DNA of 64,000 nt, taken from Magnolia sinica (lineage: Eukaryota > Streptophyta > Magnoliopsida > Magnoliales > Magnoliaceae). The stretch lies in contig NC_080588.1 of NCBI RefSeq assembly GCF_029962835.1, positions 10,620,001 through 10,684,000 on the forward strand, read 5' to 3'. Made by a program: the position numbers and the translations under genes. The notes beneath the pieces are model-generated. The model saw only the letters and a program-made list of their open reading frames with translations, made no database searches and was not told where the DNA came from. Every line of letters starts with the position of its first letter. Positions within the stretch are counted from its first letter, which is position 1. Below, in pieces: positions 55,901 to 64,000 of the stretch.

Positions 55901-58900
55901 CTATTTTAAGTAGATTGGAGAAATTGAGAAGAGACTTTATTTGGAGTGGGAGGGAAAATAAAAGAAAATTTCTTCTCAATTGGAAAAAGGTATCCAAACA
56001 AGTGGACAAGGGGGGCAGGCATTAGGGACTTGGGTCTTATGAATATAGCACTCATTGGCAAATGGTTATGGAGACTAGGATCTGAAGAGGGAACATTATA
56101 GCGGGGAATAATTGAAAATAAATATGGAATTCAAATGGGAGAATGGGGAGTTAAAGTGTTCTACCTTACATTGCACTTCTAATATTTGGAAAGCCATTGC
56201 CTCGATTGATCACATGTTTCATAAAGGAATTTATTTTTCTTTTGGATCCAGGAACGGAATTCGGTTTTGGGACGATGTTTGATGTGGTAGCAGATCTCTC
56301 ATTGATAAACTCCCTAGATTGGCCAGAGTTGAGGTGGATAAATGGATAACAGTAGATCGTTGTTATTTTTTTAGTGATGATTGAGTGGTTCAGGCGCCTC
56401 CTTGTCAAAGGAATTTAAAGGATGACGAGATTGAAGAGTATGCAACATTAATGACTCGACTTGAATCCACTGTTCCTGCCCTTAATGAGAGTGATACAAT
56501 GGTATGGTTTGCTCATATAGCTCAAGACAGTTTCCAGTTTGCTCCTGCTCTTTGTTGCAAGACCCATCACGTGTTTCCCACACTCATTTTCCTTCTCATC
56601 AGTGGACAATTTGCAAAGGAGGGCACTTCTCCTAAACATTTCTTTGGTGTAAGGAGGATGCGTTGTCATTTATCCATCCATTGTAATTATGCAAGATGAA
56701 TCTAGAAGCATTCTTTGCTGTAATTTGTACCGAATGGGTGATGCCTAGAACTTTTTTTTTTTACACACACCCACACCACAAACTCACACCACATGGACAC
56801 TTGATCCCACAATCCTAGTGTTGAACTGAGCCTATTTACCGCTAAACCATGGAGCCGAACCCTGATGCCCAGACCTGTCCTTGATCTTTTATGGGCCTGG
56901 CATTGGGGGGGGGGGGGGCGTGTGCTTGGGAAATCAACAAAAGCATCGTGGCGCTTATTAATCATGGCTATTTTTTGGGTAATTAGGGGGGCCCAGAAAT
57001 GATCGTTGTTTTCATAATATGGATGTTTCGGTTGAGGATTGTATTTGTAAGATCACTCATTGCATTTTGGGATGGGTTCCATATGTAAAGTTGATGAACA
57101 CTGTCCATCTCCATTCAGTGTTTCAACTGCAATTATGTTTCAGTATGTTTTTCTTTCTATTCTTTGCTCACTTCTTGCAAGTTTTTATCAAATTGTTGTT
57201 GTTTTGCTATATATATAATAAAATTTAAAAAAAAAAAGAAGAAAAAGAAAAAAAGCCTTGTCCCAGAGGCTTGGGGCCAGCTTCACAAATCATGGTTCAC
57301 TAATCATGACATTCAAAATAGGAATTCTCATGATTGGAATCCGCTGGTGGGTCACTAGAAAGCAAGGTTAAATGTCTTTCAAATAGAGATAAAACATATT
57401 TGACCAAGACATGTTGTTCTGTTAAGATTCACCACATTGGTGAAGTAGATGAACCTTCATATACATCAGTGAATGTGCACGCTGATCCAAGCAGTCCATT
57501 AGAATAGAAGTCTAGGATAGGCCACTAACCACAGCTGAATTGATTGGATGGTATAAAAAATGCAAAAAAGTAGCCTACAGTGTCCCTTGGACGGCCAATA
57601 GGAGCCATCCACTGGAAGGTTCAAATAAACTGAAATCCGACGGGAGCTTGTTGGAGAACCGGTGGGGATATAGTCGGAGAAAACTAATCAGAAACTGTAT
57701 AGGATGAATTGTGAAGGTGCACTGCGCTAACGAGAGATGTGATTCTGATAAAGCTGAAGACATTGTTCCTCCTCAGAATCCACATTTTCAAACTCTTTCC
57801 TTCCAGCATTTGATCATCAAACTTTCCTCCGGTAACTATTATTTGATGGGTGATTAAAAAGGATCACCCATGGGAATTGGCAAGTATCATGGAGAACATT
57901 TATGATCTTCGCTCAGATTTCGAATTCTATGCACAGCATGTGCATCAGAAAGCAAAGGCAGAGGCTGACACTCTTTGCAAGCAGGACGTTCTTAGAGACA
58001 ACCCAACTGTTGGGCATTTGATTCCCCTAGAGTCGAGAGATTTTTCCGTGTTCTGTTTCAACTTTTCATTTCTCAGGGTTTATATAACAACATAAACTTT
58101 TACTGGCTCTAGATGGTCTTTTTTCTGCTTCTACTTTTCTCAATAATTTCATTAACAACTAAAAACAAAATCAACTCACAGTTTCCCCTACATCCATTTT
58201 TTTTTTTAAATGACAGTACAGAGATTAGATAAAAATTCAGTTGATGCCAGACGTAGTAATAAGTATAAACATATGATTAAGAAACTATGTGGACATTAAA
58301 ATGGCAGAAAGACTAAAAGTACTTTCAGAACTCCTGTGATTGGGTTAATCAGAATCCTTCTATCCACTGTTAGAAAGATGTGGATTTTGACATATTTAAA
58401 CTCATCCTGGTAAAGATTCAGAGGTCATGACTGTAATTTTTAGCAAGGTATCCAATAAGGTTAACAGTGGCCATAAGGGCTAGCTTTATGGCTGTTAGAT
58501 GCGGGCCGTAATGACCATGTAACAGTCATTTTGTTTTTGAGGAAAAAGTTTATCAGCCCTGTATAGGCCGAAACACGCCCATTACAGCTGGTGTGTAACC
58601 GTTTTCAATTACCTTAATTTTTAGACAGGGACCTTGTTTAAAACATTTAATTATCATCTTAAGGCAATTTTTGCTTTCAATAACTAATTAGCCCAAAACA
58701 AATCACTAATTACATCATAAATTTTGGAAGTCTCTAAAACACTAGAAAAAAAATACCAGCTTGAAGCACATAGCAAAGATATCACATCAACTTCTTCAAA
58801 AACCAAAAGCTAAAGATATTTTATGAAGTTATTATGATTTATGATAGATACCTCGATTTCAGCAGAAGTGTATGATGGATCCAAATTTTCTAGCAGGAGA

Positions 58901-58944
58901 AGTGTCCCTTGCTTATGGGCATCCTCCATTCTCTCCTCCCAAGG
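46880..58944 (-). CDS. ASI1: ASI1-like BAH/RRM protein, last six recognised exons
   Basis: Host gene. Exons on the minus strand: 58852-58944, 50636-50714, 50341-50431, 47267-47375, 47040-47156 and 46880-46930. All introns are GT-AG and the phases join without error. The joined part encodes PWEERMEDAHKQGTLL (end of linker), an RRM (LLLENLDPSYTSAEIED to RAFVIFKTKEAAE and CLMLPNGR), FFGHLFIDKIK, the very conserved AVSTSHCSQPNTIEYEMAME, and the end QQGEELRKLRSSLKSK. The order and wording fit plant ASI1/IBM2/SG1, which binds RNA and chromatin and helps produce full-length mRNA from genes with heterochromatic introns. N-terminal BAH exons are not in view. A paralogous BAH/RRM protein is the main alternative. 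Confidence 0.83.
47040..47156 (-). CDS. ASI1: ASI1-like exon: conserved C-terminal motif
   Basis: 117 bp, 39 codons, KKAVSTSHCSQPNTIEYEMA then WRLLQAKSDIWWKDLYK. Acceptor TTCCAG, donor GTTGTT. This motif is the strongest family marker in the gene. Confidence 0.9.
47267..47375 (-). CDS. ASI1: ASI1-like exon after the RRM
   Basis: 109 bp, PLVASKGTPVVQGKQSQFFG then KIKFQMQRDEL. Acceptor TTTGCAG. The donor GTGATT after TTG is chosen because it keeps the frame. Confidence 0.83.
47590..49020. repeat. imperfect local duplication in ASI1-like intron
   Basis: 47590-47730 resembles 48390-48560 (GGAAC.GAATTCAA, AGCAGTAACAAT, TTTTAATTCTGAGGA). 47865-47945 resembles 48930-49020 (CAGTGGCACATGCATYGCCAC, GATTACCAGRTAG). 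The order is kept, so this looks like one old duplication of about 1 kb. A (TG)n run lies at 47833-47854. Confidence 0.65.
49328..49904 (-). mobile_element. TRIM (miniature LTR element)
   Basis: Two direct repeats, 49328-49596 and 49656-49904, sit around only 59 bp. The minus strand reads LTR end CCTGCA, six bases, then TGGTATCAGAGT (49638-49649), a tRNA-Met primer site, then a short inner part with the hairpin GTCTCGTGTTCGAGAC. No coding capacity. Both repeats run TG to CA or nearly so (TGTAGG..CTCCA, TGCAGG..CCTGCA). It lies in an intron of the ASI1-like gene, in the same orientation as the gene. Confidence 0.72.
49638..49649 (-). other. TRIM primer binding site
   Basis: Minus strand TGGTATCAGAGT, complementary to the 3' end of tRNA-Met except the last base, six bases from the right-hand LTR. 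Confidence 0.7.
50341..50431 (-). CDS. ASI1: ASI1-like exon: RRM end
   Basis: 91 bp, RAFVIFKTKEAAEMAVRRLD then CLMLPNG. It carries the RNP1-like strand and last helix. Acceptor TTCTAG, donor GTATAC. Its first two bases complete the Gly codon from the previous exon. Confidence 0.88.
50636..50714 (-). CDS. ASI1: ASI1-like exon: RRM middle
   Basis: 79 bp, DIIWHGFRENCTAKVIQRT onward, ending one base into a Gly codon. Acceptor TTTCAG, donor GTAAGA. It is separated from the previous exon by 8,137 bp. Confidence 0.87.
51071..51786 (+). repeat. LTR-like sequence in ASI1-like intron
   Basis: Starts TGTTGATGTAGAGCTGG, has TATTTAAAGG near 51593, and then a T-rich leader with AGAAGCTCCGTGGATTCGGA, ending CCCTGCATCA. 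The layout and wording resemble U3-R-U5 of a gypsy LTR. No primer site or coding region follows, and no target duplication is clear. Confidence 0.42.
53029..54170 (+). pseudogene. LINE ORF2 endonuclease domain (broken)
   Basis: Starts LSWNIGGLG at 53029, the usual ORF2 opening, then NKVEILTI.KTKL. The GDFN box is in WMDGGDFNVDRF (53430). After the MITE, DMPLGGAKFTWSNGRQNPVM and a late FVSDHYW-type motif follow. A stop replaces Q in IQKTKL, and several more are present. It would nick target DNA to start reverse transcription. Confidence 0.82.
53542..53992. mobile_element. hAT-like MITE in the LINE endonuclease
   Basis: Ends CAGTGTTGTC and GACGACATTG are imperfect inverted repeats, with CATATGCCAT-type subterminal motifs at both sides and an AT-rich core. 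Taking it out together with one GTGG restores the LINE reading CLV|DMPLGG in frame. hAT elements usually duplicate 8 bp; only 4 bp are certain here. Confidence 0.68.
54300..55800 (+). pseudogene. LINE ORF2 reverse transcriptase (broken)
   Basis: The segment at 54611-55129 carries NRPWLDNLDF, SMGGEKAPGPEDF, FIALIPKLKGAEEMKDFQPI and YKILATVLAIR. After a frame slip, 55188-55565 has CKLDLQKAYDHIHWVFLDYM and GVRQGDPSSPYLF. The catalytic region, in another frame at about 55515, reads SHLRYDDDT, where the family has FADD; both aspartates remain but A is D. GLGINI and KSEMLGI follow after a stop. Confidence 0.85.
55800..57110 (+). pseudogene. LINE ORF2 C-terminal region (broken)
   Basis: Fragments in several frames: SRLEKLRRDFIWSGRENKRK, GLMNIALIGKWLWRLGSEEG and GIRFWDDV lie before the SINE. 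After it come FHNMDVSVEDCICKITHCIL and GWVPYV (57015-57080). These are the usual parts of the zinc-finger RT C-terminus of plant L1. Confidence 0.75.
56752..56863 (-). mobile_element. SINE with 12 bp target duplication
   Basis: On the minus strand it begins GGTTCGGCTCCATGGTTTAG and has box A-like (TAGCGGTAAATAGG) and box B-like (GGGATCAAGTGTCC) stretches. It ends in GTGTGTGTAAAAAAAAAAAA. It is flanked by GATGCCTAGAAC (56740-56751) and GATGCCCAGACC (56864-56875). Length about 112 bp. The tRNA of origin is not clear. Confidence 0.75.
57225..57256 (+). other. poly(A) tail of the LINE
   Basis: AATAAAATTT followed by A-rich sequence with a few G, marking the 3' end of the L1-type LINE. Confidence 0.75.
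57257..57849. other. intron sequence, nothing recognised
   Basis: No ORF, repeat pair or terminal motif recognised. It lies in the 8.1 kb intron of the ASI1-like gene. Confidence 0.4.
57850..58095 (+). pseudogene. unrecognised coding-looking segment, antisense to host gene
   Basis: An open frame starting near DHPWELASIMENIYDLRSDF and running through QKAKAEADTLCKQDVLRDNP and TVGHLIPLES. Balanced residues up to about 58037 look like real protein. The last 20 codons look like noncoding sequence. A lone captured exon or retrocopy piece fits best. I do not recognise the family. It is on the strand opposite to the ASI1-like exons, so it is not one of them. Confidence 0.4.
58096..58851. other. intron sequence, nothing recognised
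   Basis: A T run at 58197-58207. Stretches with GGCCATAAGGGCTAG / GGGCCGTAATGACCATG (58470-58520) resemble the GGCCATTATGGCC-like wording at 48740-48880. No gene. Confidence 0.4.
58852..58944 (-). CDS. ASI1: ASI1-like exon: start of RRM
   Basis: 31 whole codons, PWEERMEDAHKQ to SYTSAEIE. The acceptor TTTCAG ends at 58945 and the donor GTATCT follows GAG. It contains the RNP2-like strand TLLLLENLD. This is the first exon of the gene that I can recognise. Confidence 0.85.
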
Positions 58945-60039
58945 CTGAAAGAATAAATAAATAAAAAGCCATGTGATAACCCTTTCTTTTTCTTTTTTTT
59001 TTTTGAATGATAAAAGCATGTGATAACTTGCTGCATGACCAAGCAAATGACAAAGATGGCCCCTAAAATTCATATCATGTTTGGGAGGGATCAAAAATAT
59101 AGCAATAACTATATTCATTAACCAGCATTGAGCATCTCCATCAAAAGTACCACTAAGTATATATTATATTACTCAATTTGATTGTAGTGACTAGTGACAT
59201 TCATCACCCGAAAAAAAAGAAAAAAAAAAAAACAAAGAAAATGCCTGCGTATATTGACGCCTTTAATTATCACATGCACAACACTTTTAAGACATTGTGT
59301 TAATTGTCGGCAAGTGGGGATCCAAACACAAGATGAAAGATTTTTAGCAAACAAAATTGTATCTAGTATGGGTTTCAACCCCGCTAGGAGCCAAACACAA
59401 ATCCCTCGCAACACTCAAAAGACCACCTCGCAAAAGAAACAAAACAACTAACAGAACAGATTTCGTGCCTCCAGGGGCACTGCATCACTTCTCAACAACT
59501 ACAAAGCACACAAAATCAAGGGATCAAAAACAGAGAATGGTTAAGGAGAATCATAAACTGAGGCCCACAAGCATGTTAAACTGGTGCACCGCATCGCTTC
59601 TCAACAACTACAAAGCACACGAAAAACAAGGGACTGAAAATAGAGTGAACAAGAAGAATCATAAACTGGGGATCACAAACACGTCATGCAAGAGGGCTAT
59701 GAATCTCCTTGACATGAGACACATCTCCAGTTCTGGGAGAACAACACGTCTTGAGGCTGCATAGAATCCGGTCTCATATGCCAATCCAGCATAGCAGCCA
59801 CAACTTTTCTTTAATTGTCTCTGAGTGCAATACCTTTTTTTTTCCAGATATTCTCCCATTTCTTCCTTTCAAAACTTAAAATTAAAAAAAAAAGTTGTTT
59901 CTTTTGACGAGCAGTGATGTATTACTTCACTGAAAATTGGGAGTTCATTTCTTTAATGGTTTTCGCACCTTTTTTTTTTTTTTTTTGTGGATTTCACTTC
60001 AGTGCTTCAGTTCTTATGGATTTGGCAATGACTATATTC
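58945..60039. other. spacer or intron upstream of first recognised exon
   Basis: No further ASI1-like exon seen on the minus strand. Two related stretches at 59478-59577 and 59584-59690 share TTCTCAACAACTACAAAGCA. Poly-A/poly-T runs at 59216-59232 and 59971-59987. Confidence 0.45.
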
Positions 60040-60960
60040 TTCCTATCCCATCATCATCAAAACCTTATCCCTACTAATTGGGGTCGCCTACACTAATCCT
60101 TTTCCGCCATTCAACTTATCAAGGGCCATAACTTCAGTTAGACCAGAGGTCATCAAGTATTTACTTACTACCTCCACCCACATCCTTTCATGACTTCTCC
60201 TTGCCCTTTTAGAGCCTTCAATTTGCACTTGATCACTCCTAACCAGTGAAGTTCTTGGTCTCCATTGCACATGACCAAACCACATAAGCCTACTTTCCCT
60301 CATTTTATTACCGATTGGTGATACTCCCAAGTTCCCTGGAATGTACTCATTTCTAATTATATCCTTCCTCGTCTAGCCACTTGTCCATCTTAGCATTCTC
60401 ATTTCAGCTACGCTCATCCTATGGAGATGTTGTTCCTTAACTGCCCAACGTTCTATCCCATAAAGCATGGCTGGTCTTATAGCTATCCTGTAAAATTTCC
60501 CTTTCAACTTGAGTGGTACACAACAGACACATTAAATTGGTGTTACACCCAAGTTCCCTGGAATGTACTCATTTCTAATTATATCCTTCCTCGTCTAGCC
60601 ACTCGTCCATCTTAGGATTCTCATTTCAGCTATGCTCATCCTATGGAGATGTTGTTCCTTAACTGCCCAATGTTCTATCCCATAAAGCATGGCTGGTCTT
60701 ATAGCTATCCTGTAAAATTTCCCTTTCAACTTGAGTGGTACACGACAGACACATTAAATTCCAAAGGCACATCTCCATTTCTTCCACCCCGCTTGAATTC
60801 TATGGCAACATTCTTCTCAATCTTTCCACTCTCATAAATTATCAACCCAAGATATTGAAAGTGGTTGTTTTGGGAAACTTCTTGGTCGGCAATCTTAACT
60901 AATTCCTCATTCTCACTACTATGTTATTAAAATTGGACTCTGTATGCTATGGCTTCTTAA
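60040..60960 (-). mobile_element. RTE-type LINE, 3' end
   Basis: On the minus strand: EELVKIADQEVSQNNHFQYL, then RPAMLYGIERWAVKEQHLHR with MSVAEMRMLRW, then GVSPIGNKMRESRLMWFGHV and VEVVSKYLMTSGLTEVMALD. It ends in a TTGATGATGATGG-like tail (60045-60060). These are landmarks of the RT C-terminus and 3' end of plant RTE elements. Only the end of the element is present. Inside, about 222 bp are duplicated (60328-60549 and 60550-60770). Confidence 0.85.
60328..60770. repeat. 222 bp tandem duplication in the RTE LINE
   Basis: CAAGTTCCCTGGAATG starts at 60328 and again at 60550. The copies are nearly identical up to AGACACATTAAATT. The protein phrases for both copies are the same, so duplication followed insertion. 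Confidence 0.88.
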
Positions 60961-61299
60961 ATTCATGCAACATTTCAATATGTTTTCCCTTTATAACATT
61001 TCAATTGAAAAAGACCTACCTTTTTTTTAATGTCAAAGACTACTTTCACTAACACTTCTTTCTGTTTCACCATCCCATTTGCAAGAATTGTGATCGATGG
61101 ATGTGATTTTTCAAGACATCATATTTTATTGTGTGCTTCAATATTTTTTAATGGCCTTTTTTGATCAACTTCGTGGTCAGCTATTTAAGGCAGATTGACT
61201 AACTTTTTCTCAGCACTGACAATTTATTTTGAAGCTTCATACAATGTGGAAGTGGCCCAAAAGAACGAGATTTCTCTTTAAAACTGATTTTAGGAAAAT
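60961..61299. other. AT-rich spacer, nothing recognised
   Basis: No ORF or repeat of note. Confidence 0.4.
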
Positions 61300-61459
61300 G
61301 AAGTGTGGATTACGGTGAAGGAAGTAGACTATTTGACCAGTTCGGGAGGACCGGCGGTGCATTGTAGAAGGTGGGTGTGGGCAGAAGTGTCAATTTTTGA
61401 GATGGAAGTCGTCCTGGTCTTTGATGCAGGGAATCCTTCTTGAGATCTAGTTCTCGGAG

Positions 61460-62640
61460 GTTTTCCGTGTAGTGGGTTCGTGCTTGGGCGAGGTGGTCGC
61501 CATTGACCAGGAGACAAAAACAGGTGCGGAGATTAGTGTAGCAAGCATTCTCATCAAGAGCAAGAAGGCGGTGGGGTTCCCAAACCATATTCAGTTGTCG
61601 GTAGGTTTGATTCCAATCACCCCCAAGGTGGTGCAAGGGAACCCTCTTCCCAATAGGGTGGGATTTGGAAGAGTAAGGAGGAAAAAGGGAGGTGGCGGAG
61701 TAGCGGTGGCCCGGGGGATGGAGTATCTTCTCCATGCACTTGCGGAGAACTATATGGACGAGAGGAGGCGTGGAAGACACCCATTGGTGGGCAGCTCGGT
61801 GCTGGTATAAAGACGGCTTGCGGATCAACACATAGACGATAGGTCGAGGAGACAGTAATCAAAGAGGCCGATTCTCTCGTTATGCCACGCCATTCAAGAT
61901 TGGAGTACATGGTGGGACCCGAAGCGACATTGGCGGGGAGACATTTATTTCTCCTATCATGTGGGAAGGATTGGATGAGGATGAGAAGGGTGGTGGGCAG
62001 GAGTGAGCTAAGGATGGCCGCTCCTCCTGCCACTAGTTGGGGAGAAGCTCTCCTCCTATTGTGATGACATCAACGATGTTGAAGACTCGACACATGACAA
62101 GGAGATCATTGTCTTTGAGAATGAGATGGACTTCAAAGCAGCAACGTAGGATACTTCGCTGACTCAGGTAGGGAGAAATGGTCGACTTGGAGCTTGGTTG
62201 GCTTCCGAAGCAGTTGAGAGGAGATGGGTTGGGCATGAAGCTAACACCGAGATGGATCTTGAGGGTTTTGTCATGGATGAGGACGTGACACGTATTTCAT
62301 AAACAGATAAGATCACTTGTCCATGGTGATTATAATCTCGCACTCATGCCGGTTTTCACTCGTGCGATGATGCCCCCTTCTCCTGGACGTCTCTTTCTTC
62401 TCTGGCACATGCGGCCCTCAGCCCTTTTATATATCTCATTACTTGCTTTCCCCTTGGGAGCCCTGTGGGACTTTTTCTGAAGGGGAAGATCGAGTGAATT
62501 CAATTGTTGTGTCTCCATCTCAAGGCGAGGGAGAGGGTGGCAACTTGGGTGCTTGCTCGAAGGAGATAGTCAAGGATAGACTAGCCCCTATGGAAGGTGA
62601 AAGCAAAGCTATTCTAAAGCTGGGAGCTCTAAGCTCAGAG
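61460..62640 (+). pseudogene. LINE ORF1, DUF4283-like (broken)
   Basis: GSCLGEVVAIDQETKTGAEI and VASILIKSKKAVGFPNHIQL (61472-61610) match the DUF4283-type RNA-binding region of plant L1 ORF1. Later pieces are G/E/S-rich (about 62443-62640) and in other frames. This assignment rests on the general pattern. Confidence 0.6.
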
Positions 62641-62740
62641 TTCCTTCCTCTTGCTTGGTGCTCGGTCGGAGATCCAAAAGGAGTTTTGATGAAGGAATTA
62701 CCAAATGGCAAGTTGTTGTTGAATGTCACTCCTCTTCAGT

Positions 62741-62890
62741 CAAGTGGACTTCTGGACAAGCTCATTCTATGTCTCTATTTCTTCTCAAGGACATAGTGTC
62801 GGGTTTTCTATCTATGAGTAAGGTGGACTCCTGGACAGGCTCATTCTCTCTCCCTATTTCTTCTCAAGGACATAGTGTCGGGTTTACTCT
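62741..62890. repeat. 80 bp tandem duplication in LINE ORF1-ORF2 region
   Basis: GGACTTCTGGACAAGCTCAT and GGACTCCTGGACAGGCTCAT head two copies. Each ends ACATAGTGTCGGGTTT (62785-62802, 62869-62886). Confidence 0.85.
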
Positions 62891-62959
62891 AGGTCTTCAC
62901 GTCAGTTTATGGACCATGCCAGGCAGCGTAAGGAACCTATGTGGGGATGAGCTTCAATC

Positions 62960-63470
62960 TGTTCGGGCAAGATGATTGTGTCCTTGGTGCGTGGGAGGTG
63001 AATTCAAAGTCACTAGATTCCCTTTTTGAGAGACTAAATCATAGTAAGATCACTTCCAGTACGAGGGGTTTCTCGGATTAGGTATAACACAACGAAATAG
63101 TGGACCTCCCGATGGAGGGAGCTCTACACACATGGTCGAATAGTCAGGATAGTCTAGTTGTCTCATCTCAACAGATTTCTCGTATCAATGGATTGGTTTT
63201 ACAAAGTTTCATATTTCCAAATAGGTTGGTGTGCCAAGACCAAATTCAGATCATGGACCGATCTTGCTGGATGTTGAGGAAGAGAATTGGGGTCCAAGAC
63301 CCATTTGGTTTGAGCTATCTTGGTTAGAAGTTCAGGGGTTTTGCAAGACAATTTAGGATTGGTGGGCTTCTATTGAGGTGAATGGTACTGCAGGCTTTAA
63401 GTTGTGTCAAAAGCTGAAATTGTTGAAAAGTTTAATACACGGGAAAGGGAGGTCCTAGGGGTAAGGAGGC
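62960..63470 (+). pseudogene. LINE ORF2 endonuclease end (broken)
   Basis: HNEIVDLPMEGALHTWSNSQ at 63090-63150 corresponds to DMPLGGAKFTWSN in the other LINE. ISRINGLVLQSFIF is a decayed SRIDRFLVS box. Several stops. Confidence 0.7.
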
Positions 63471-63589
63471 AGAGACAAATTTGATTCTTTCAAGAATCTA
63501 GGAATTGGATATTAAAGAGAAAGAGGTATATTATATGATGAAGTGAAAGTGAAAGATCAAAATTGAGCTTATCTTTTGTGAAGAGAGTT

Positions 63590-64000
63590 AAAGAAGAGAT
63601 GCAATGGAGGCGAAGATCCCACATGATTTGGCTCAAAGAAGGAGACGAAGAATACAAAATCCTTCCATAATATTGCTAGTGCGAGAGCGAGAAATAACAT
63701 GATAGGTGGTATTATGGTAAATGGCAACTAAGTGGAAGACAAAGCATATTTGTAGCTACATTGTCCAATTCTATAAACACCTACTTACTAGTGAAGGTTG
63801 GAAGCGGCCTTTGTTAGACAACCTGGACTTCAAAAGATTGTCGGATTCCCAAGCTATTGCTCTTAAAAGACTAGTGTTAGAAGAGGAAGTAAAAGAGGTT
63901 ATGGACTCACTTGGCATGGGTTAAGGCCTCGAGGCGGACGGTTTTCTGATGGTCTTTTATCATGCATTCTAGAACAAAGTGAAGAATGATGTTGTTAGCT
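63590..64000 (+). pseudogene. LINE ORF2 RT start (broken, partial)
   Basis: MIWLKEGDEE and then YKHLLTSEGWKRPLLDNLDF and LVLEEEVKEVMDSLGMG. This is the region just before the RT fingers of plant L1. The sequence continues beyond 64000. Confidence 0.78.

Larger units (their letters stand above)
52560..57256 (+). mobile_element. L1-type LINE inside the ASI1-like intron
   Basis: Non-LTR retrotransposon with endonuclease, RT and C-terminal zinc-finger regions and a poly(A) tail (57225-57256). It is antisense to the host gene. The left end is uncertain. A small ORF at 52728-52979 may be the end of ORF1. A hAT-like MITE (53542-53992) and a SINE (56752-56863) are inserted in ORF2. Confidence 0.82.
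61300..64000 (+). mobile_element. second L1-type LINE, cut by the window edge
   Basis: ORF1 and the first part of ORF2 are present. RT begins only 300 bp before the window ends. It is a different copy from the LINE at 52.6 kb: the shared RT start (KRPLLDNLDF against NRPWLDNLDF) is related but clearly diverged. The 5' end is approximate. Confidence 0.75.

Noticed and set aside
57850-58095. A further exon of the ASI1-like gene
   Set aside because: It is on the opposite strand, and the exons on either side (58852-58944 and 50636-50714) join in phase without it.
59659-59859. BAH-domain exon of the ASI1-like gene on the minus strand
   Set aside because: The frame reads CTQRQLKKSCGCYAGLAYE, which does not resemble the BAH fold wording, and splice sites in phase are not evident.
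61310-61831. A 173-codon ORF on the minus strand
   Set aside because: It is the shadow of the LINE ORF1 on the plus strand (GSCLGEVVAIDQET) and has no recognisable family wording.

Overview
This window is nuclear DNA of a flowering plant. It is mostly nested and decayed transposable elements. One host gene, spliced and on the minus strand, threads through the right-hand third. The plant assignment rests on an Athila-type and a Tekay-type Ty3/gypsy element, Ty1/copia fragments, plant-style L1 and RTE LINEs, a TRIM, and a plant-type BAH/RRM gene. Many spacers carry GTGGGCCCAC and GGACGGTGTGGAT-like motifs. From memory these are common in magnoliid genomes, so a magnoliid is a weak guess.

Layout. 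(1) 1-15459 is an Athila-type gypsy element on the minus strand. Its 3' LTR is cut by the window edge, its gag-pro-pol carries many stops, and it has a tRNA-Asp primer site. At 4594-9838 it is split by a 5.2 kb solo LTR with a 5 bp target duplication (AGAGA). (2) 15460-27800 holds LTR fragments (copia-like, Athila-like in both orientations), a broken copia polymerase gene that has captured a piece of another element, and spacer without genes. (3) 27800-42285 is a Tork-like copia remnant. At 27991-40976 it is split by a Tekay-type chromovirus with both LTRs, a tRNA-Met primer site, an extra plant-transposon-like gene before gag, gag-pro-pol and a chromodomain remnant. The target duplication is ATTTC. 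(4) 42286-46879 contains a foldback MITE and no gene.

(5) 46880-58944 holds the last six recognised exons, minus strand, of a gene that looks like ASI1 (ANTI-SILENCING 1, also IBM2/SG1). The splice phases join without a break and encode the end of the pre-RRM linker, the RRM and the C-terminus. Two introns are large. The 2.97 kb intron carries a TRIM and a local duplication. The 8.14 kb intron carries an LTR-like sequence, a whole L1-type LINE that itself contains a hAT-like MITE and a SINE, and an unrecognised coding-looking segment. (6) Upstream of the first recognised exon are an RTE LINE end and a second L1 that runs off the right edge. The BAH-domain exons were not found and probably lie beyond the window.

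In Arabidopsis, ASI1 is known to help produce full-length transcripts from genes whose introns contain heterochromatic transposons. An ASI1-like gene that itself has a transposon-filled intron is the most interesting biological point here. All transposon coding regions seen here are interrupted, and none looks able to move by itself.
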